In this document: in pieces, positions 46,682 through 56,382 of the stretch
Layout: each line of letters opens with the position of its first letter
How positions within the stretch are numbered: position 1 is the first letter of the stretch
Assembly: GCF_003633615.1 (NCBI RefSeq)
Contig: NZ_RBKU01000001.1
Coordinates: 1,364,001 to 1,428,000, forward strand
Direction of reading: 5' to 3'
From: Mucilaginibacter gracilis
GTDB taxonomy: Bacteria > Bacteroidota > Bacteroidia > Sphingobacteriales > Sphingobacteriaceae
Length of the DNA stretch: 64,000 bases
Notes under the pieces: model-generated
Database searches by the model: none
Seen by the model: only the letters and a program-made list of their open reading frames with translations
Told to the model about the DNA's origin: nothing
Made by a program: the position numbers and the translations under genes

Positions 46682-47314
46682 TCATATATTTTCCGGTTCA
46701 ATTTTTTTAATAAACCGTGCCGGATTTCCGGCCCAAATTTCATCTGGCGGAATGTTTTTAGTTACTACCGAACACGACCCGACGATAGAATTACGGCCAA
46801 TTACAACACCTTTTAATATGGTTGTATGGGCGCCAATAAAAGCATTGTCTTCAATTTTCACCGGCTTAGTTTTTACTTTACTAAAATCCTCAGGAACTTT
46901 TGTTCTTTCGCTAACTTTTAATGAGTGAAAGTCTGTATCATAAATAACCGTATTCCCACCTATTTTCACATTGTCGCCGATAATGATGCTTTCATAACAT
47001 ACAATTGCCGTACTGCTTATGCCCACATGATTGCCGATTGTTAACTTTCCCTGCGGACCAACCACAAAATAACAAAGTTGTTGCCTACCAATGATATTAT
47101 GACGCCTGCCGCTATTAAACCTAAAATTATGCCCTATCGAAAAACTACCTTTTAAATTAACGTTAACTACCGGGAAACCATTTGGATAATATTTTAAAGA
47201 AAACGTAACGCCGTTTACTTTAAACCTAAACCAGGTTACTACCCAATATGCAATACCCATTACAGATTTAACAGCACGATTTACTGCTTTATTGACGATA
47301 CGGATATAACTCAT
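46682..47314 (-). CDS. Left-handed beta-helix acyltransferase
   Basis: 210 aa. One hydrophobic N-terminal patch (SVMGIAYWVVTWF), then hexapeptide repeats: LTIGNHVGISSTAIVCYES, IIIGDNVKIGGNTVIYDTDF (catalytic-type DTDFH), VKIEDNAFIGAHTTILKGV, VIGRNSIVGSCSVVTKNIP. Probably O-acetylates a sugar of the polysaccharide. The gene lies directly before the GT2 gene. Confidence 0.88.
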   Translation of the reverse strand: MSYIRIVNKAVNRAVKSVMGIAYWVVTWFRFKVNGVTFSLKYYPNGFPVVNVNLKGSFSIGHNFRFNSGRRHNIIGRQQLCYFVVGPQGKLTIGNHVGISSTAIVCYESIIIGDNVKIGGNTVIYDTDFHSLKVSERTKVPEDFSKVKTKPVKIEDNAFIGAHTTILKGVVIGRNSIVGSCSVVTKNIPPDEIWAGNPARFIKKIEPENI

Positions 47315-47335
47315 AATGCGACTTTAACACTTAAA

Positions 47336-48043
47336 TTATACGTTATTTATAACACTAATAAACTGATCTATTGACTCAAAAAGATGGATGTTGTTTTTGA
47401 TCCATTCATTATCTTTCGCCCACCATTTCGATTTCATTAAAACATCTATTTGCTCATCAGTGAACCTCTTTTTAATAAATTTGGCCGGCACACCTCCAAC
47501 TACATGAAAAGGTTCAACATCTTTTGTAACAACAGAATTAGCACCTACAACTGCGCCATCACCAATTTTCACCCCATCAACAACCAAAACATTGGCACCA
47601 ATCCATACATCACTTCCAATGAGCACTCTTTGATGACTCTCAAATGAGCTCTTAGCGTTAAAGTCATAATTTATGTGTTGAAAGCGGGCAAAAAGTGCCG
47701 GAAACGTACTAACAAACGTGGAGGTAGGATGCCGTCCGGGTGCTATCATTACGTTAGGCCCGATAGAACAAAACGAACCTATGTCGGCATGTAAAATCAA
47801 ACAATTATCACCACAATAGCTAAACTTCCCTATGTTGCAATTATAAACATCGGAGTTTGCCCCAACATTATTGTACTCGCTAAAAACACATTGATCTACG
47901 TGAGCTAAATAACCTATTCTTAAATGCTTTCCCCAATATTTACTTTGATAGCTAACTTTAGTTAACAACCATTTTAGATAAATAAACAATGGGTTTAAAA
48001 AAAATAACTTTTTATCTAAGTATTTTGAATTATACATAATCAT
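47336..48043 (-). CDS. Hexapeptide-repeat acetyltransferase (CatB/Vat-like)
   Basis: 235 aa. Repeats NCNIGKFSYCGDNCLIL, ADIGSFCSIGPNVMIAPGRHP (active-site His), VLIGSDVWIGANVLVVDGVKIG, AVVGANSVVTKDV and the closing VVGGVPAKFIKKRF define the xenobiotic-acetyltransferase subfamily, widely used in exopolysaccharide clusters. It ends 21 bp before the next acyltransferase and starts next to the stop of wzx. Confidence 0.9.
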   Translation of the reverse strand: MIMYNSKYLDKKLFFLNPLFIYLKWLLTKVSYQSKYWGKHLRIGYLAHVDQCVFSEYNNVGANSDVYNCNIGKFSYCGDNCLILHADIGSFCSIGPNVMIAPGRHPTSTFVSTFPALFARFQHINYDFNAKSSFESHQRVLIGSDVWIGANVLVVDGVKIGDGAVVGANSVVTKDVEPFHVVGGVPAKFIKKRFTDEQIDVLMKSKWWAKDNEWIKNNIHLFESIDQFISVINNV

Positions 48044-49420
48044 CTATTTATTAAAAATGCCGGTTGCGGTATGATTAATGATTTTTTTACATTGAATAGA
48101 AAAAATAACACCCGTTATAAAAATTAAAACCACATTCGAATAAGTAACGCCTGCCAGCCCCCAATATTTGGCAAAAAAAATGGCCATTGGAATGTTAACT
48201 ACCGAGCACCCCATAACAAGATATAATTGCAACTTTACTTTGCCCACGCCATTTAAAAAATAAACATGGATTGATTGCCAAACATAGCATATAACATATA
48301 CGGCCATTGCTACTGATAATGATAACGGAACCGATACGCTACCGTGCAGCCACAAACGGTATACAAAAGAAGAGGCTGCTAACAGCGCCAAACTACATAC
48401 AGATAAAACCATCCAAAACTTTTGCATTTTTATCATCGATGATCTAATCCAAATCCAATCGTTTTTTGCGTAAGCATCGGTATAGGCACTCCAAAGCGGA
48501 GTTATAATAATACTGAATAAAAGTATGAGCACCGAGAAAAGTTTATAGGCTATATTAAATATAGTTACATCCGCAGGACCAAATACTTGCGTGATAACTA
48601 TATTATCTGTTTGAAATAGTATTAATGCGCCTATTTGAATAAAAAAAAACTTTCCTCCTACACTTAATAAATCCCTTGCTTGCGATAAATCCACATATTT
48701 AAAAGACGGCGAATAGACTTTATATTCTTTGGAAAAATAAATTAAACTTGCCAATAACTGTACTATTAATGGTATGCCAGCCATGGAGATAACTAATAGA
48801 ATTAATGAACCCGAAATATAATACCGGATAAAAAATATAAATGTTAAACTTAACAGCTGCCCCAGAAATGTTATTAAGGCAACACGTGCAGATTTGTGGA
48901 AAGCAGTTAATATTGAGTTAATTATTTGAGTTACAAATTGAATTGAGAATAAACTAACGAGCAACAAAACCACATGACGCAGATAATGATTGTCTGTAAT
49001 TTTAGTATTTAAAACTGTATTCCAGTTTACAAACTTATTAGCAAAATAAAACACCACAAAAACAATAAGCGATATTACACCCAGTATTACATATGTTGTA
49101 CTTATATAAGACTTTGACTTTGAGGTTTCGTTTAAAGCATTGTTTTCCGCCAGTTTGTTTTTTAACCCATTACCCAACCCTACATCAAAAAAACTAAACC
49201 AAGAAATAATAGAACTTAAAGTAATCCAAATTCCATAAGTGTCGGAGTTTACGTAGGTAATTGTTAACGGTATTATTATTATACTAATTGCAATACTTCC
49301 ACCTTTGTATAAAATTGATAGAAATATATTTTTTCGTGCCTTGATGGTTCGCTCATGGCCTCCGGAAAGGAGTTTAATAAGCTTATCTTTTATAACCACA
49401 ATCACCTTTCTTAATCGCAT
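48044..49420 (-). CDS. Polysaccharide flippase (Wzx-like)
   Basis: 458 aa, about 12-14 membrane spans, MATE/PST-type flippase. N-terminal basic stretch then NIFLSILYKGGSIAISIII and the common SDTYGIWITLSSIISWFSFFDVGLGNGL. It moves the lipid-linked repeat unit to the periplasmic face. Follows wzc after ~20 bp. Confidence 0.9.
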   Translation of the reverse strand: MRLRKVIVVIKDKLIKLLSGGHERTIKARKNIFLSILYKGGSIAISIIIIPLTITYVNSDTYGIWITLSSIISWFSFFDVGLGNGLKNKLAENNALNETSKSKSYISTTYVILGVISLIVFVVFYFANKFVNWNTVLNTKITDNHYLRHVVLLLVSLFSIQFVTQIINSILTAFHKSARVALITFLGQLLSLTFIFFIRYYISGSLILLVISMAGIPLIVQLLASLIYFSKEYKVYSPSFKYVDLSQARDLLSVGGKFFFIQIGALILFQTDNIVITQVFGPADVTIFNIAYKLFSVLILLFSIIITPLWSAYTDAYAKNDWIWIRSSMIKMQKFWMVLSVCSLALLAASSFVYRLWLHGSVSVPLSLSVAMAVYVICYVWQSIHVYFLNGVGKVKLQLYLVMGCSVVNIPMAIFFAKYWGLAGVTYSNVVLIFITGVIFSIQCKKIINHTATGIFNK

Positions 49421-49441
49421 ATTGACTACCTATATAAATAA

Positions 49442-51805
49442 TCAATTTCTTTTCACTTTAAGTTTCGAAGTCCATTTTTGTGGTTTCTCCAAACCATAGC
49501 CATAAGAAGAATAACTATTTCGGTTAATTTTTATATCATTTAAAATGATGTACAAATTCCTAATTTCGTTTGTATCCCTAAGGCTGTTAATAATGTTAAT
49601 TTGTTCTTTATAAGTATGCTTTTCTCTAACAACATAAAACGTTAAATCGGCCAGTTTCTCTATTATTAAGGCATCGGTAACTAAGCCTACCGGCGCGCAA
49701 TCAATTATGATATAATCAAATTTGGTTTTTAACTCATTAATCAACCGTTCCAACTTAGGGTTGGTTAAAAGCTCTGTTGGATTAGGGGGGATAGGTCCGG
49801 ATGAAATTAAAGAACAGTTTTCATCAAACCAGATTGGTTTAATTAACTTATTAATATCAGTAAATTCAGAAACAGCGTAGTTACTATAACCAAAAGTATT
49901 ATGGTCATGGCCCATTATCTCAGAAAGTTTGGGCTTTCGTAAATCCAGCTCAATAAAAACTACTTTTTTACCCGTAAGTGCCAACGCGCTACCCAAATTA
50001 ACCGAAAGAAAAGACTTGCCTTCGCCACCCATACTCGAAGTAAATAAAATAACATTTGGCTTCGATGTATTTAGTAAATAATTTAACTTGGTTCGTAAGC
50101 TTCTAAACTGCTCAGATATAATTGTACGCGAATGGTTTATGGCTACTAATGTTTCCTGCGCTTCGTTATGGCCTATTTCACCAACAATTGTTGCATTGGT
50201 TGCCTTTACAACATCTTGCTTCGAGTTTATTTTAATATTCAATAACTCCTTTATAAACAAATAAGCGGTGGGCAGTACCAGTCCCAAAAAAATGCCCACT
50301 AAAAATATGATTGATTTTTTAGGTTTAAAGGGATAAAAATCGCTTTTAGCATGATCTATAATTCTGGAACTTGAAATAGTGGAGGTTTTTGATATGGCCG
50401 TTTCTTCTCTTTTTTGCAATAAAAACTGGTACAAATCCTGCTTCAGTGCTTGCTTCCGCTGTATATCCAGATACCCCCGTTCTTTAGCCGGAACCTGGAG
50501 TAATTTATTATTTACATTTCCATTTTGTCGTTTCAGTTCTGACTCAGATGTTTGCAGGTTACTTTTAAACGAAGTAATGCTTCTGAGCAACGTTTGCCGG
50601 GCGGTTTCAATTTGCTGGTCGTAGTTTTGTATAATGGGGTTGTTGTTAGTATAGGCCAAACTTGCTTTATCACGCTGAATGAGCATTTCATTATACGTAT
50701 TGATGGACTGCCCAAATGCTACATCGTTAGGCGCAACCATAGAGCTAGGGATTACTGATTTATTTTGCGGGTTATGCAAAACTTTTTCCAGATCCTGAAT
50801 AACTTTTAACTGGGTTTCCGTCTGGTTAAGCTTATCATAATAATCGTTGGCACTACTCACTAAAACCTTTGATTGGGTACTGATGTCGGCAATTCCATTT
50901 CTTGTTTTGTAGGATTCAAAATCACCTTCTATTTCGTTAAGCTCCTTACCAACAAGGTTTATTCTACTATTAATAAATTCTATAGTAGAATCGGCTATTT
51001 GCACTTTGTTTTGTAAGTTAGATTGCAGGTACAACTTCATTATCTCTTCCAAAATCACCTCGCTTTTTTTGGGCTGCGGGTAGCTTAAAGATAAATCAAT
51101 TGTTGTAGCCTGTTTATCAGATAAAGCAGCAATAAAACTATTGCTCAATTGAGCAACGGCGTCATCAACAGATACAATTTTTATGGTATAAGAGCCTGTA
51201 GGTAACCTGTTTGTTATCGGATTGAGAACAAAATCATAATTTTTTAATTTGATAGTTTGGCCAACTCTTGCCGTTTCATTAACATTTTCTTTGCTATTGG
51301 TAATAGTATATTGCCCGTTTGCATCAAATTTAATGTTGTATTTTTGCACAAAAAGCGTGTCCGCTTTATAATTAAGCTTAATTGAAAATGGGCACTCCTG
51401 GTATATCTCGGTTTCTTTTAACCCCTCTTTACTAAAAACTCTAACATTTAATTGCAATTGCTTAACCGTATTTTCCATTAAGCTACGCGATTTCAATATC
51501 TGCACTTCGTTATCGGCACTGCTTTTTACATTAAAAAGAGAACCAAAATCTGAGCCTAAGCCGCTTGCACTTGCCGCCGAAGACGGGTTATTTTTAGAAT
51601 CATCAACCAATATCTTTGCTGATGCACTCCACTCAGCCGAGGCATAATACGCATACACAAAAGCTAAAACAGAACATATTGCTATGCTTAATACAAACAA
51701 ATACCAATGTTTTATAACAACAGAGATGATTTGCTTAAAATCTATAACATCGTCGTCGTTACGTTGTGAGGGTTTATTTCCAGATTGATCGATCGCGGAT
51801 GGCAT
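49442..51805 (-). CDS. Polysaccharide co-polymerase / tyrosine autokinase (Wzc-like)
   Basis: 787 aa. Wzz domain with a first membrane span near residue 30-50 (HWYLFVLSIAICSVLAFVYAYY) and a second near 500 (SIIFLVGIFLGLVLPTAYLF), with a long periplasmic coiled coil between. The C-terminal BY-kinase has Walker A SSMGGEGKSFLSVNLG, Walker A' VVFIELDLRKPKLSE, Walker B FDYIIIDCAPVG and a short Tyr cluster near the end (YSSYGYG) for autophosphorylation. It sets chain length and couples polymerisation to export. Starts 2 bp after the stop of wza. Confidence 0.95.
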   Translation of the reverse strand: MPSAIDQSGNKPSQRNDDDVIDFKQIISVVIKHWYLFVLSIAICSVLAFVYAYYASAEWSASAKILVDDSKNNPSSAASASGLGSDFGSLFNVKSSADNEVQILKSRSLMENTVKQLQLNVRVFSKEGLKETEIYQECPFSIKLNYKADTLFVQKYNIKFDANGQYTITNSKENVNETARVGQTIKLKNYDFVLNPITNRLPTGSYTIKIVSVDDAVAQLSNSFIAALSDKQATTIDLSLSYPQPKKSEVILEEIMKLYLQSNLQNKVQIADSTIEFINSRINLVGKELNEIEGDFESYKTRNGIADISTQSKVLVSSANDYYDKLNQTETQLKVIQDLEKVLHNPQNKSVIPSSMVAPNDVAFGQSINTYNEMLIQRDKASLAYTNNNPIIQNYDQQIETARQTLLRSITSFKSNLQTSESELKRQNGNVNNKLLQVPAKERGYLDIQRKQALKQDLYQFLLQKREETAISKTSTISSSRIIDHAKSDFYPFKPKKSIIFLVGIFLGLVLPTAYLFIKELLNIKINSKQDVVKATNATIVGEIGHNEAQETLVAINHSRTIISEQFRSLRTKLNYLLNTSKPNVILFTSSMGGEGKSFLSVNLGSALALTGKKVVFIELDLRKPKLSEIMGHDHNTFGYSNYAVSEFTDINKLIKPIWFDENCSLISSGPIPPNPTELLTNPKLERLINELKTKFDYIIIDCAPVGLVTDALIIEKLADLTFYVVREKHTYKEQINIINSLRDTNEIRNLYIILNDIKINRNSYSSYGYGLEKPQKWTSKLKVKRN

Positions 51806-51807
51806 AA

Positions 51808-52623
51808 TTACAATTTATTGGTACTAATAAGAATAGCTAATAACGATACCAAAGAGGCCGCAACAGCCGTTATAATTGATATATTACGATTTTGGATAGC
51901 ATCAGATGCTACAACTTTTGATTTACTTGGCTCTACATAAATATAATCGTTTTGCCGTAAGTAGTAATATGGCGAATTTAAGATTTGACTACTGGTTAAA
52001 TCCAGATGAACCAGTTCGCGGCGGCCGTCATCATAGCTTCTTATCAACGTAACATTTGTTCGCTTACCGTATATCGTTAAATCGCCGGCCTGCCCCAAAG
52101 CATCAAGTATATTAACTTTTTCGTTTGATAGCACGTAGGTTCCTGGTTTTGATACCTCGCCAAGAATGGTAATTTTAAAATTTGCAAACCGTAAACTTAC
52201 CGATGCCTTTTTGTAATACTCAAGCGCTTGCGTTCTGATAACTTCTTTAGCTTGTTCGGTAGTTAAACCTGCTACATGGATAGATCCAATTACGGCCAGT
52301 TCAATATTTCCTTTGCTATCAACTAAATATCCGGAAATTTGACCTGTGTTACCAGATGTATTGCTGTTACCAACAGCCGAGCTTTGCATATTACCTGTTG
52401 TAACAACTTGGCTCGAGGTGGGGTCAACCGTTTGGATATTGATGGAAAGTATATCGTCGGGCTGTATTTTAGGCTCAGTAAAATTTAACTTTTCTAATTC
52501 AACCCTATGTGTAGTATCTGCTAAATTGCTAAAATACTTTACATTTTTTATGGAAGAGCACGAGGCATATAAGATAACCAATAACAATAAAAGGCTTAAT
52601 CTATAAATAGTATTCATTTGCAT
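51808..52623 (-). CDS. Outer-membrane polysaccharide export lipoprotein (Wza-like)
   Basis: 271 aa. Lipoprotein signal with lipobox LYASC (Cys ~22), then the Poly_export domain (IQPDDILSINIQTVDP), SLBB-type repeats (ITILGEVSKPGTYVLSNEKV) and a C-terminal hydrophobic helix (IITAVAASLVSLLAILIS). It forms the outer-membrane exit pore. First gene of the minus-strand cluster; the promoter lies in 52624-52811. Confidence 0.93.
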   Translation of the reverse strand: MQMNTIYRLSLLLLLVILYASCSSIKNVKYFSNLADTTHRVELEKLNFTEPKIQPDDILSINIQTVDPTSSQVVTTGNMQSSAVGNSNTSGNTGQISGYLVDSKGNIELAVIGSIHVAGLTTEQAKEVIRTQALEYYKKASVSLRFANFKITILGEVSKPGTYVLSNEKVNILDALGQAGDLTIYGKRTNVTLIRSYDDGRRELVHLDLTSSQILNSPYYYLRQNDYIYVEPSKSKVVASDAIQNRNISIITAVAASLVSLLAILISTNKL

Positions 52624-52811
52624 ATATTAAAAACAATTAGGATATCTTACATTTTGGCACAATAGCCTTTTCATCTAAAAATTCATCGCCATTAACCACC
52701 AACCAAACATAACAATGCAGATTATGTTTTGCGTAAAAAATAAAGCACCGCTCTGCTTGAAAGTCTCTTATAACAATTTGTTTTCAATATGGTTTTATTA
52801 TTTATCAAATT

Positions 52812-54191
52812 TTAGCGCCCAACCTTTGGAAATACGGCCAAACTTTCGTGGCCATCGGCATCAACGGCTTGTACTGCAAAAAAGTAATTGTCTTTTGAAT
52901 AGTTGAGGGTGGCACTGGTTTCGGTTACGTAAAACCTTTTTTCCCAGTAGGGGCTTGTGGTTTCGCGCATGAGTACGTAGTAGCCGGCTGGCGCTTTGCC
53001 TTTTGGGGAGTTCCATTTCAGGCTGGTTTTGTTGGTGAGCTGGGCCGTAAGGATTAATACGTTTTGTGGCTGCGCCGGGGCGATGGCCAGGTTGGCCAGT
53101 ACAGCTAAATTCATGCGCCCAACCTTTTGCATGTATTGGTAATCTGCATATTCAGGTACATCGCCGTAATCCGTTCCGTTTTCTTTGCGCACGTTTTGAT
53201 GTTGGCGGTTAAAATCTTCATTCATTTCTGTAAACCTCACAGCGCTAAAGCCTTGCTGTAAAAACGGAACATGGTCGCCGCCGCGTAAAAAGCGGTCGCG
53301 CCGGTATATCATTTTTACGTCCAGTTGGTCAACATAGCGCTCCGCTATTTCTTTAACATAGCGGGCCAGTTGGCGCGATGGGCTATCATTTTCGCCGCCA
53401 TTATTCACCAGTAAATTAATAGCAGCCGTGGCACGGCGCATGGCAAGGCTATCGCCACGGGCTGCAACATCGGTAGATGGTACGCCTTCGCTAAAAACAC
53501 GCACGTGCATATTATCTTTCAAGTCGTTTTCCATGCCGTGAGTATTGCCAACAATGTCATTATTGAGCATCGCATCAACGTTCCAATTCTCTTCCTTTGC
53601 TATTTTGGCAACGTGTATTGAGCCGTTTAAACCCTGCTCTTCTCCGGCAACGGCCATAAAAATAATTGTTGCCGGGAAGGTGTGTTTAGCCATAACCCTG
53701 GCAATCTCCATAGATACTGCTGTGCCGGATGCATCGTCAACGGCGCCGGGCTCAACAGAATTGGCATCCATAACATCGTTTACCCTCGAATCGTAATGGC
53801 CCGATACGATATAAATACGGCTATCGGCATCATCTGTGCCTTTTAAAACGGCCAAAACGTTTTTCAATACAGTTGGTTTATCAAAGCGGTCGCCGGCGGG
53901 CTGCAAAAACTCGTCAAACTTAACGGTCATCCTACCACCCGAGGCAGCGGCATATCTTTCCATTTCGCTTTTTATCCAGTTGCGTGCCGCGCCAATACCC
54001 TCGGTTTTACTCATGGTATCACTTAAAGTATGCCTGGTTTTAAAACTTACCAATTTGCGTACAATAGCTTCTATATTTTTATCAGATACCTCGCTAACCA
54101 TTTGCTTAATTACAGCATCCTGTTTTATAACGGTTTGAGCGCGACCGTAAAAACTAATTACAAGTAATAACAATGTTATATTTATTTTCAT
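52812..54191 (-). CDS. M28-family metallopeptidase with fibronectin-III-like tail
   Basis: 459 aa with a signal peptide (MKINITLLLLVISFYGRAQ). Di-zinc peptidase motifs: SGHYDSR (His), EPGAVDDASGTA (bridging Asp), VAGEEQGLNGS (catalytic Glu pair), NNDIVGN (Asp) and GGDHVPF (His). The last ~95 residues look like one Fn3 domain (TSLKWNSPKGKAPAGYYVLMR). Secreted aminopeptidase; substrate unknown. Divergent from the next M28 gene. Confidence 0.92.
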   Translation of the reverse strand: MKINITLLLLVISFYGRAQTVIKQDAVIKQMVSEVSDKNIEAIVRKLVSFKTRHTLSDTMSKTEGIGAARNWIKSEMERYAAASGGRMTVKFDEFLQPAGDRFDKPTVLKNVLAVLKGTDDADSRIYIVSGHYDSRVNDVMDANSVEPGAVDDASGTAVSMEIARVMAKHTFPATIIFMAVAGEEQGLNGSIHVAKIAKEENWNVDAMLNNDIVGNTHGMENDLKDNMHVRVFSEGVPSTDVAARGDSLAMRRATAAINLLVNNGGENDSPSRQLARYVKEIAERYVDQLDVKMIYRRDRFLRGGDHVPFLQQGFSAVRFTEMNEDFNRQHQNVRKENGTDYGDVPEYADYQYMQKVGRMNLAVLANLAIAPAQPQNVLILTAQLTNKTSLKWNSPKGKAPAGYYVLMRETTSPYWEKRFYVTETSATLNYSKDNYFFAVQAVDADGHESLAVFPKVGR

Positions 54192-54356
54192 TTTTAATTA
54201 ATTATATAGCTAACCCAACACAATATAGCTGCTACTAACTTACTATAAGTTAGGTGTATTGATATTAATTTGTAACAAATTTGTTAGCGGCACCCTTACT
54301 TTTTAATAATGTAATTGAATAAGTTTGCTTAACTGACTTCTAAAAATATTATTCTA

Positions 54357-55919
54357 ATGAAAAAAAATTTACTTCTTTCTGTTTTATTAACTGCCGGTGT
54401 GTCAATAAATATGTTTGCACAGGACGCGCCCGACCCGGCAATAGTTCAAAAGATACGCGATGAGGGCTTAAAAAATTCCAAAGTAATGGAAATAGCTTTT
54501 AACTTAACCGATGTATCTGGGCCCCGATTATCGGGTTCGCCCGGCTTAAAGCGAGCGCAAGATTGGGCAGTGAGCCAATTAAAAACATGGGGAATGGTTA
54601 ATGCCAACCGCGAAGCTTGGGGCAAATTTGGCAAAGGCTGGGAAGTTCAAAAAAACTATGCGGCTATAACCGTACCGTACTACCATGCAATTATTGCAAT
54701 ACCCAAGGCATGGACACCCGGCACAAACGGAGCCATAAAAGGTGATGTTGTTTACATAAAAGCCGATACCATTACCGACCTGGAAAAATATAGGGGTAAG
54801 TTAGCAGGCAAAGTTGTTATATTGGATGCCAAGCCCCCTGTAGAAATAAACTTCACCAAACCCGATGCCTCCCGCTATACCGATAGCGCACTAAACGTAA
54901 TGGCTGCAGCTACACCGCAGGAAAGCGGCGGCAGGGGTGGCATAGGCCAACGCCGGGGAAACTTTGCCTCTTTATTGGCCTTGCGTACTGCGTTGAGCGC
55001 ATTTGAGGTTAAAGAAGGTGTAGCCCTGGTGTTAAGCCAGGCGCGTGGCACAGATGGCACCGTATTCACAACTAATGGCGCATCTTACCGGGATACAGCC
55101 AGGGCTGTTGCTCCCGAACTGGAAACCAGCAGCGAAGACTATCAGCGTATTTTGCGCCTGGTAAAAGCCGGCATTAAAGTAACAATGGAAGCCGATATTA
55201 AAACAGAGTTTTTTACCAACGATTTGCAGGGTTACAACGTTGTGGGCGAAATACCGGGTACCGACGCCAAATTAAAAGACCAATTGGTAATGCTTGGCGG
55301 GCACCTTGATTCGTGGCACGGCGCAACCGGTGGTACCGATAACGGAGCCGGTGCAGCAGTGATGATGGAAGCGATGCGCATTTTAAAAGCCATAGGCTTT
55401 AAGCCCAAACGCACCATCCGCATTGCATTGTGGAGCGGCGAGGAGCAGGGTTTGTTTGGTTCGAAAAACTATGTAACAAACCATTTTGGCGACTCGCAAA
55501 CTATGGAACTGAAATCAGATCAGGCTAAAATTTCCGCCTATTATAACCTTGATAATGGTACCGGCAAAATACGTGGTATATACTTACAAGGCAATGCACC
55601 AGCCGGGCCAATATTTCAAAGCTGGTTAAATCCGTTTAAGGATTTAGGAGCGGGCACGGTTACTATCCGTAATACCGGCAGCACAGATCATGTGCCTTTT
55701 GATGCCTTAGGTATACCTGGTTTTCAGTTTATTCAAGACTCGATGGACTACGGTAGCCGTACACACCACAGCAACCAGGATACCTATGATAAACTAAGCG
55801 AAGACGATTTGAAACAGGCAGCAACCATTGTTGCATCGTTTGTTTATAATACCGCACAACGCACAGATATGATACCGCGCAAGGAGCTGCCTAAACCCAG
55901 CCCACCACGCACTTTTTAA
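54357..55919 (+). CDS. M28-family metallopeptidase with inserted PA-type domain
   Basis: 520 aa, signal peptide ending ...INMFAQ. Residues ~125-260 form a protease-associated-like insert (GDVVYIKADTITDLEKYRGKL, KVVILDA). Zinc motifs: LGGHLDSWH, GGTDNGAGAA, WSGEEQGLFGS, YNLDNGTGK and STDHVPFDALG. Periplasmic or secreted aminopeptidase. Followed by a strong terminator. Confidence 0.92.
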   Translation: MKKNLLLSVLLTAGVSINMFAQDAPDPAIVQKIRDEGLKNSKVMEIAFNLTDVSGPRLSGSPGLKRAQDWAVSQLKTWGMVNANREAWGKFGKGWEVQKNYAAITVPYYHAIIAIPKAWTPGTNGAIKGDVVYIKADTITDLEKYRGKLAGKVVILDAKPPVEINFTKPDASRYTDSALNVMAAATPQESGGRGGIGQRRGNFASLLALRTALSAFEVKEGVALVLSQARGTDGTVFTTNGASYRDTARAVAPELETSSEDYQRILRLVKAGIKVTMEADIKTEFFTNDLQGYNVVGEIPGTDAKLKDQLVMLGGHLDSWHGATGGTDNGAGAAVMMEAMRILKAIGFKPKRTIRIALWSGEEQGLFGSKNYVTNHFGDSQTMELKSDQAKISAYYNLDNGTGKIRGIYLQGNAPAGPIFQSWLNPFKDLGAGTVTIRNTGSTDHVPFDALGIPGFQFIQDSMDYGSRTHHSNQDTYDKLSEDDLKQAATIVASFVYNTAQRTDMIPRKELPKPSPPRTF

Positions 55920-55931
55920 ATACTGGAATAT

Positions 55932-55956
55932 AGCGCCCTTAACGGGCGCTTTTTTG
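55932..55956 (+). terminator. Rho-independent terminator after the M28 gene
   Basis: AGCGCCC-TTAA-CGGGCGCT hairpin followed by TTTTTT, 12 bp after the peptidase stop. Confidence 0.9.
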
Positions 55957-55970
55957 TAACAAAACTTGCA

Positions 55971-55988
55971 AAACTAATATATTAGTTT
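55971..55988. promoter_or_regulatory. BlaI-type operator
   Basis: AAACTAATATATTAGTTT is a perfect 18-bp palindrome ending 12 bp before the BlaI start codon. ACTA...TAGT half-sites are of the BlaI/MecI kind. Autorepression inferred. Confidence 0.7.
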
Positions 55989-56000
55989 TAATTTCATGTT

Positions 56001-56378
56001 ATGACGACCCCGATTAAAGAACTTACCCGAGCCGAGGAGCAACTGATGCAGATACTGTGGCAGTTAAAAAAAGGCTACGTAAAAGATGTGATAGATGAGT
56101 TACCCGAGCCCAAGCCGGCATATAATACGGTATCAACCATTATACGGATATTAGAAACCAAGGGCTTTATAGATCATAAAGCATACGGAAAAAGCCATGA
56201 GTATTTCCCTATCATCAGCAAAGAGCAATATCAAAATTTTGCTACCGAGAAATTGCTTAATGGTTATTTTGATAATTCGGTGCAGCACATGTTCTCGTAC
56301 TTTGTTAAAAAAGAAAAAATTGACCTTAAAGAGGCCGACGAAATAATGAAACTTATTGAGAAACTGAAAAACAAATAA
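56001..56378 (+). CDS. BlaI/MecI-family repressor
   Basis: 125 aa winged-helix repressor: LTRAEEQLMQILWQLKKGYVKDVIDELPEPKPAYNTVST (recognition helix), ILETKGFIDHKAYGKSHEYFPI, then a dimerisation helix. In this family the partner M56 membrane protease inactivates the repressor after a signal. The partner gene begins 4 bp downstream, and a palindrome sits in the promoter. Confidence 0.93.
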   Translation: MTTPIKELTRAEEQLMQILWQLKKGYVKDVIDELPEPKPAYNTVSTIIRILETKGFIDHKAYGKSHEYFPIISKEQYQNFATEKLLNGYFDNSVQHMFSYFVKKEKIDLKEADEIMKLIEKLKNK

Positions 56379-56382
56379 AACT

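Noticed and set aside
46660..46743. Longer start for the GT2 gene
   Set aside because: It would overlap the acyltransferase coding end and adds a non-family leader; ATG 46659 gives the classical PLISIITATYN start.
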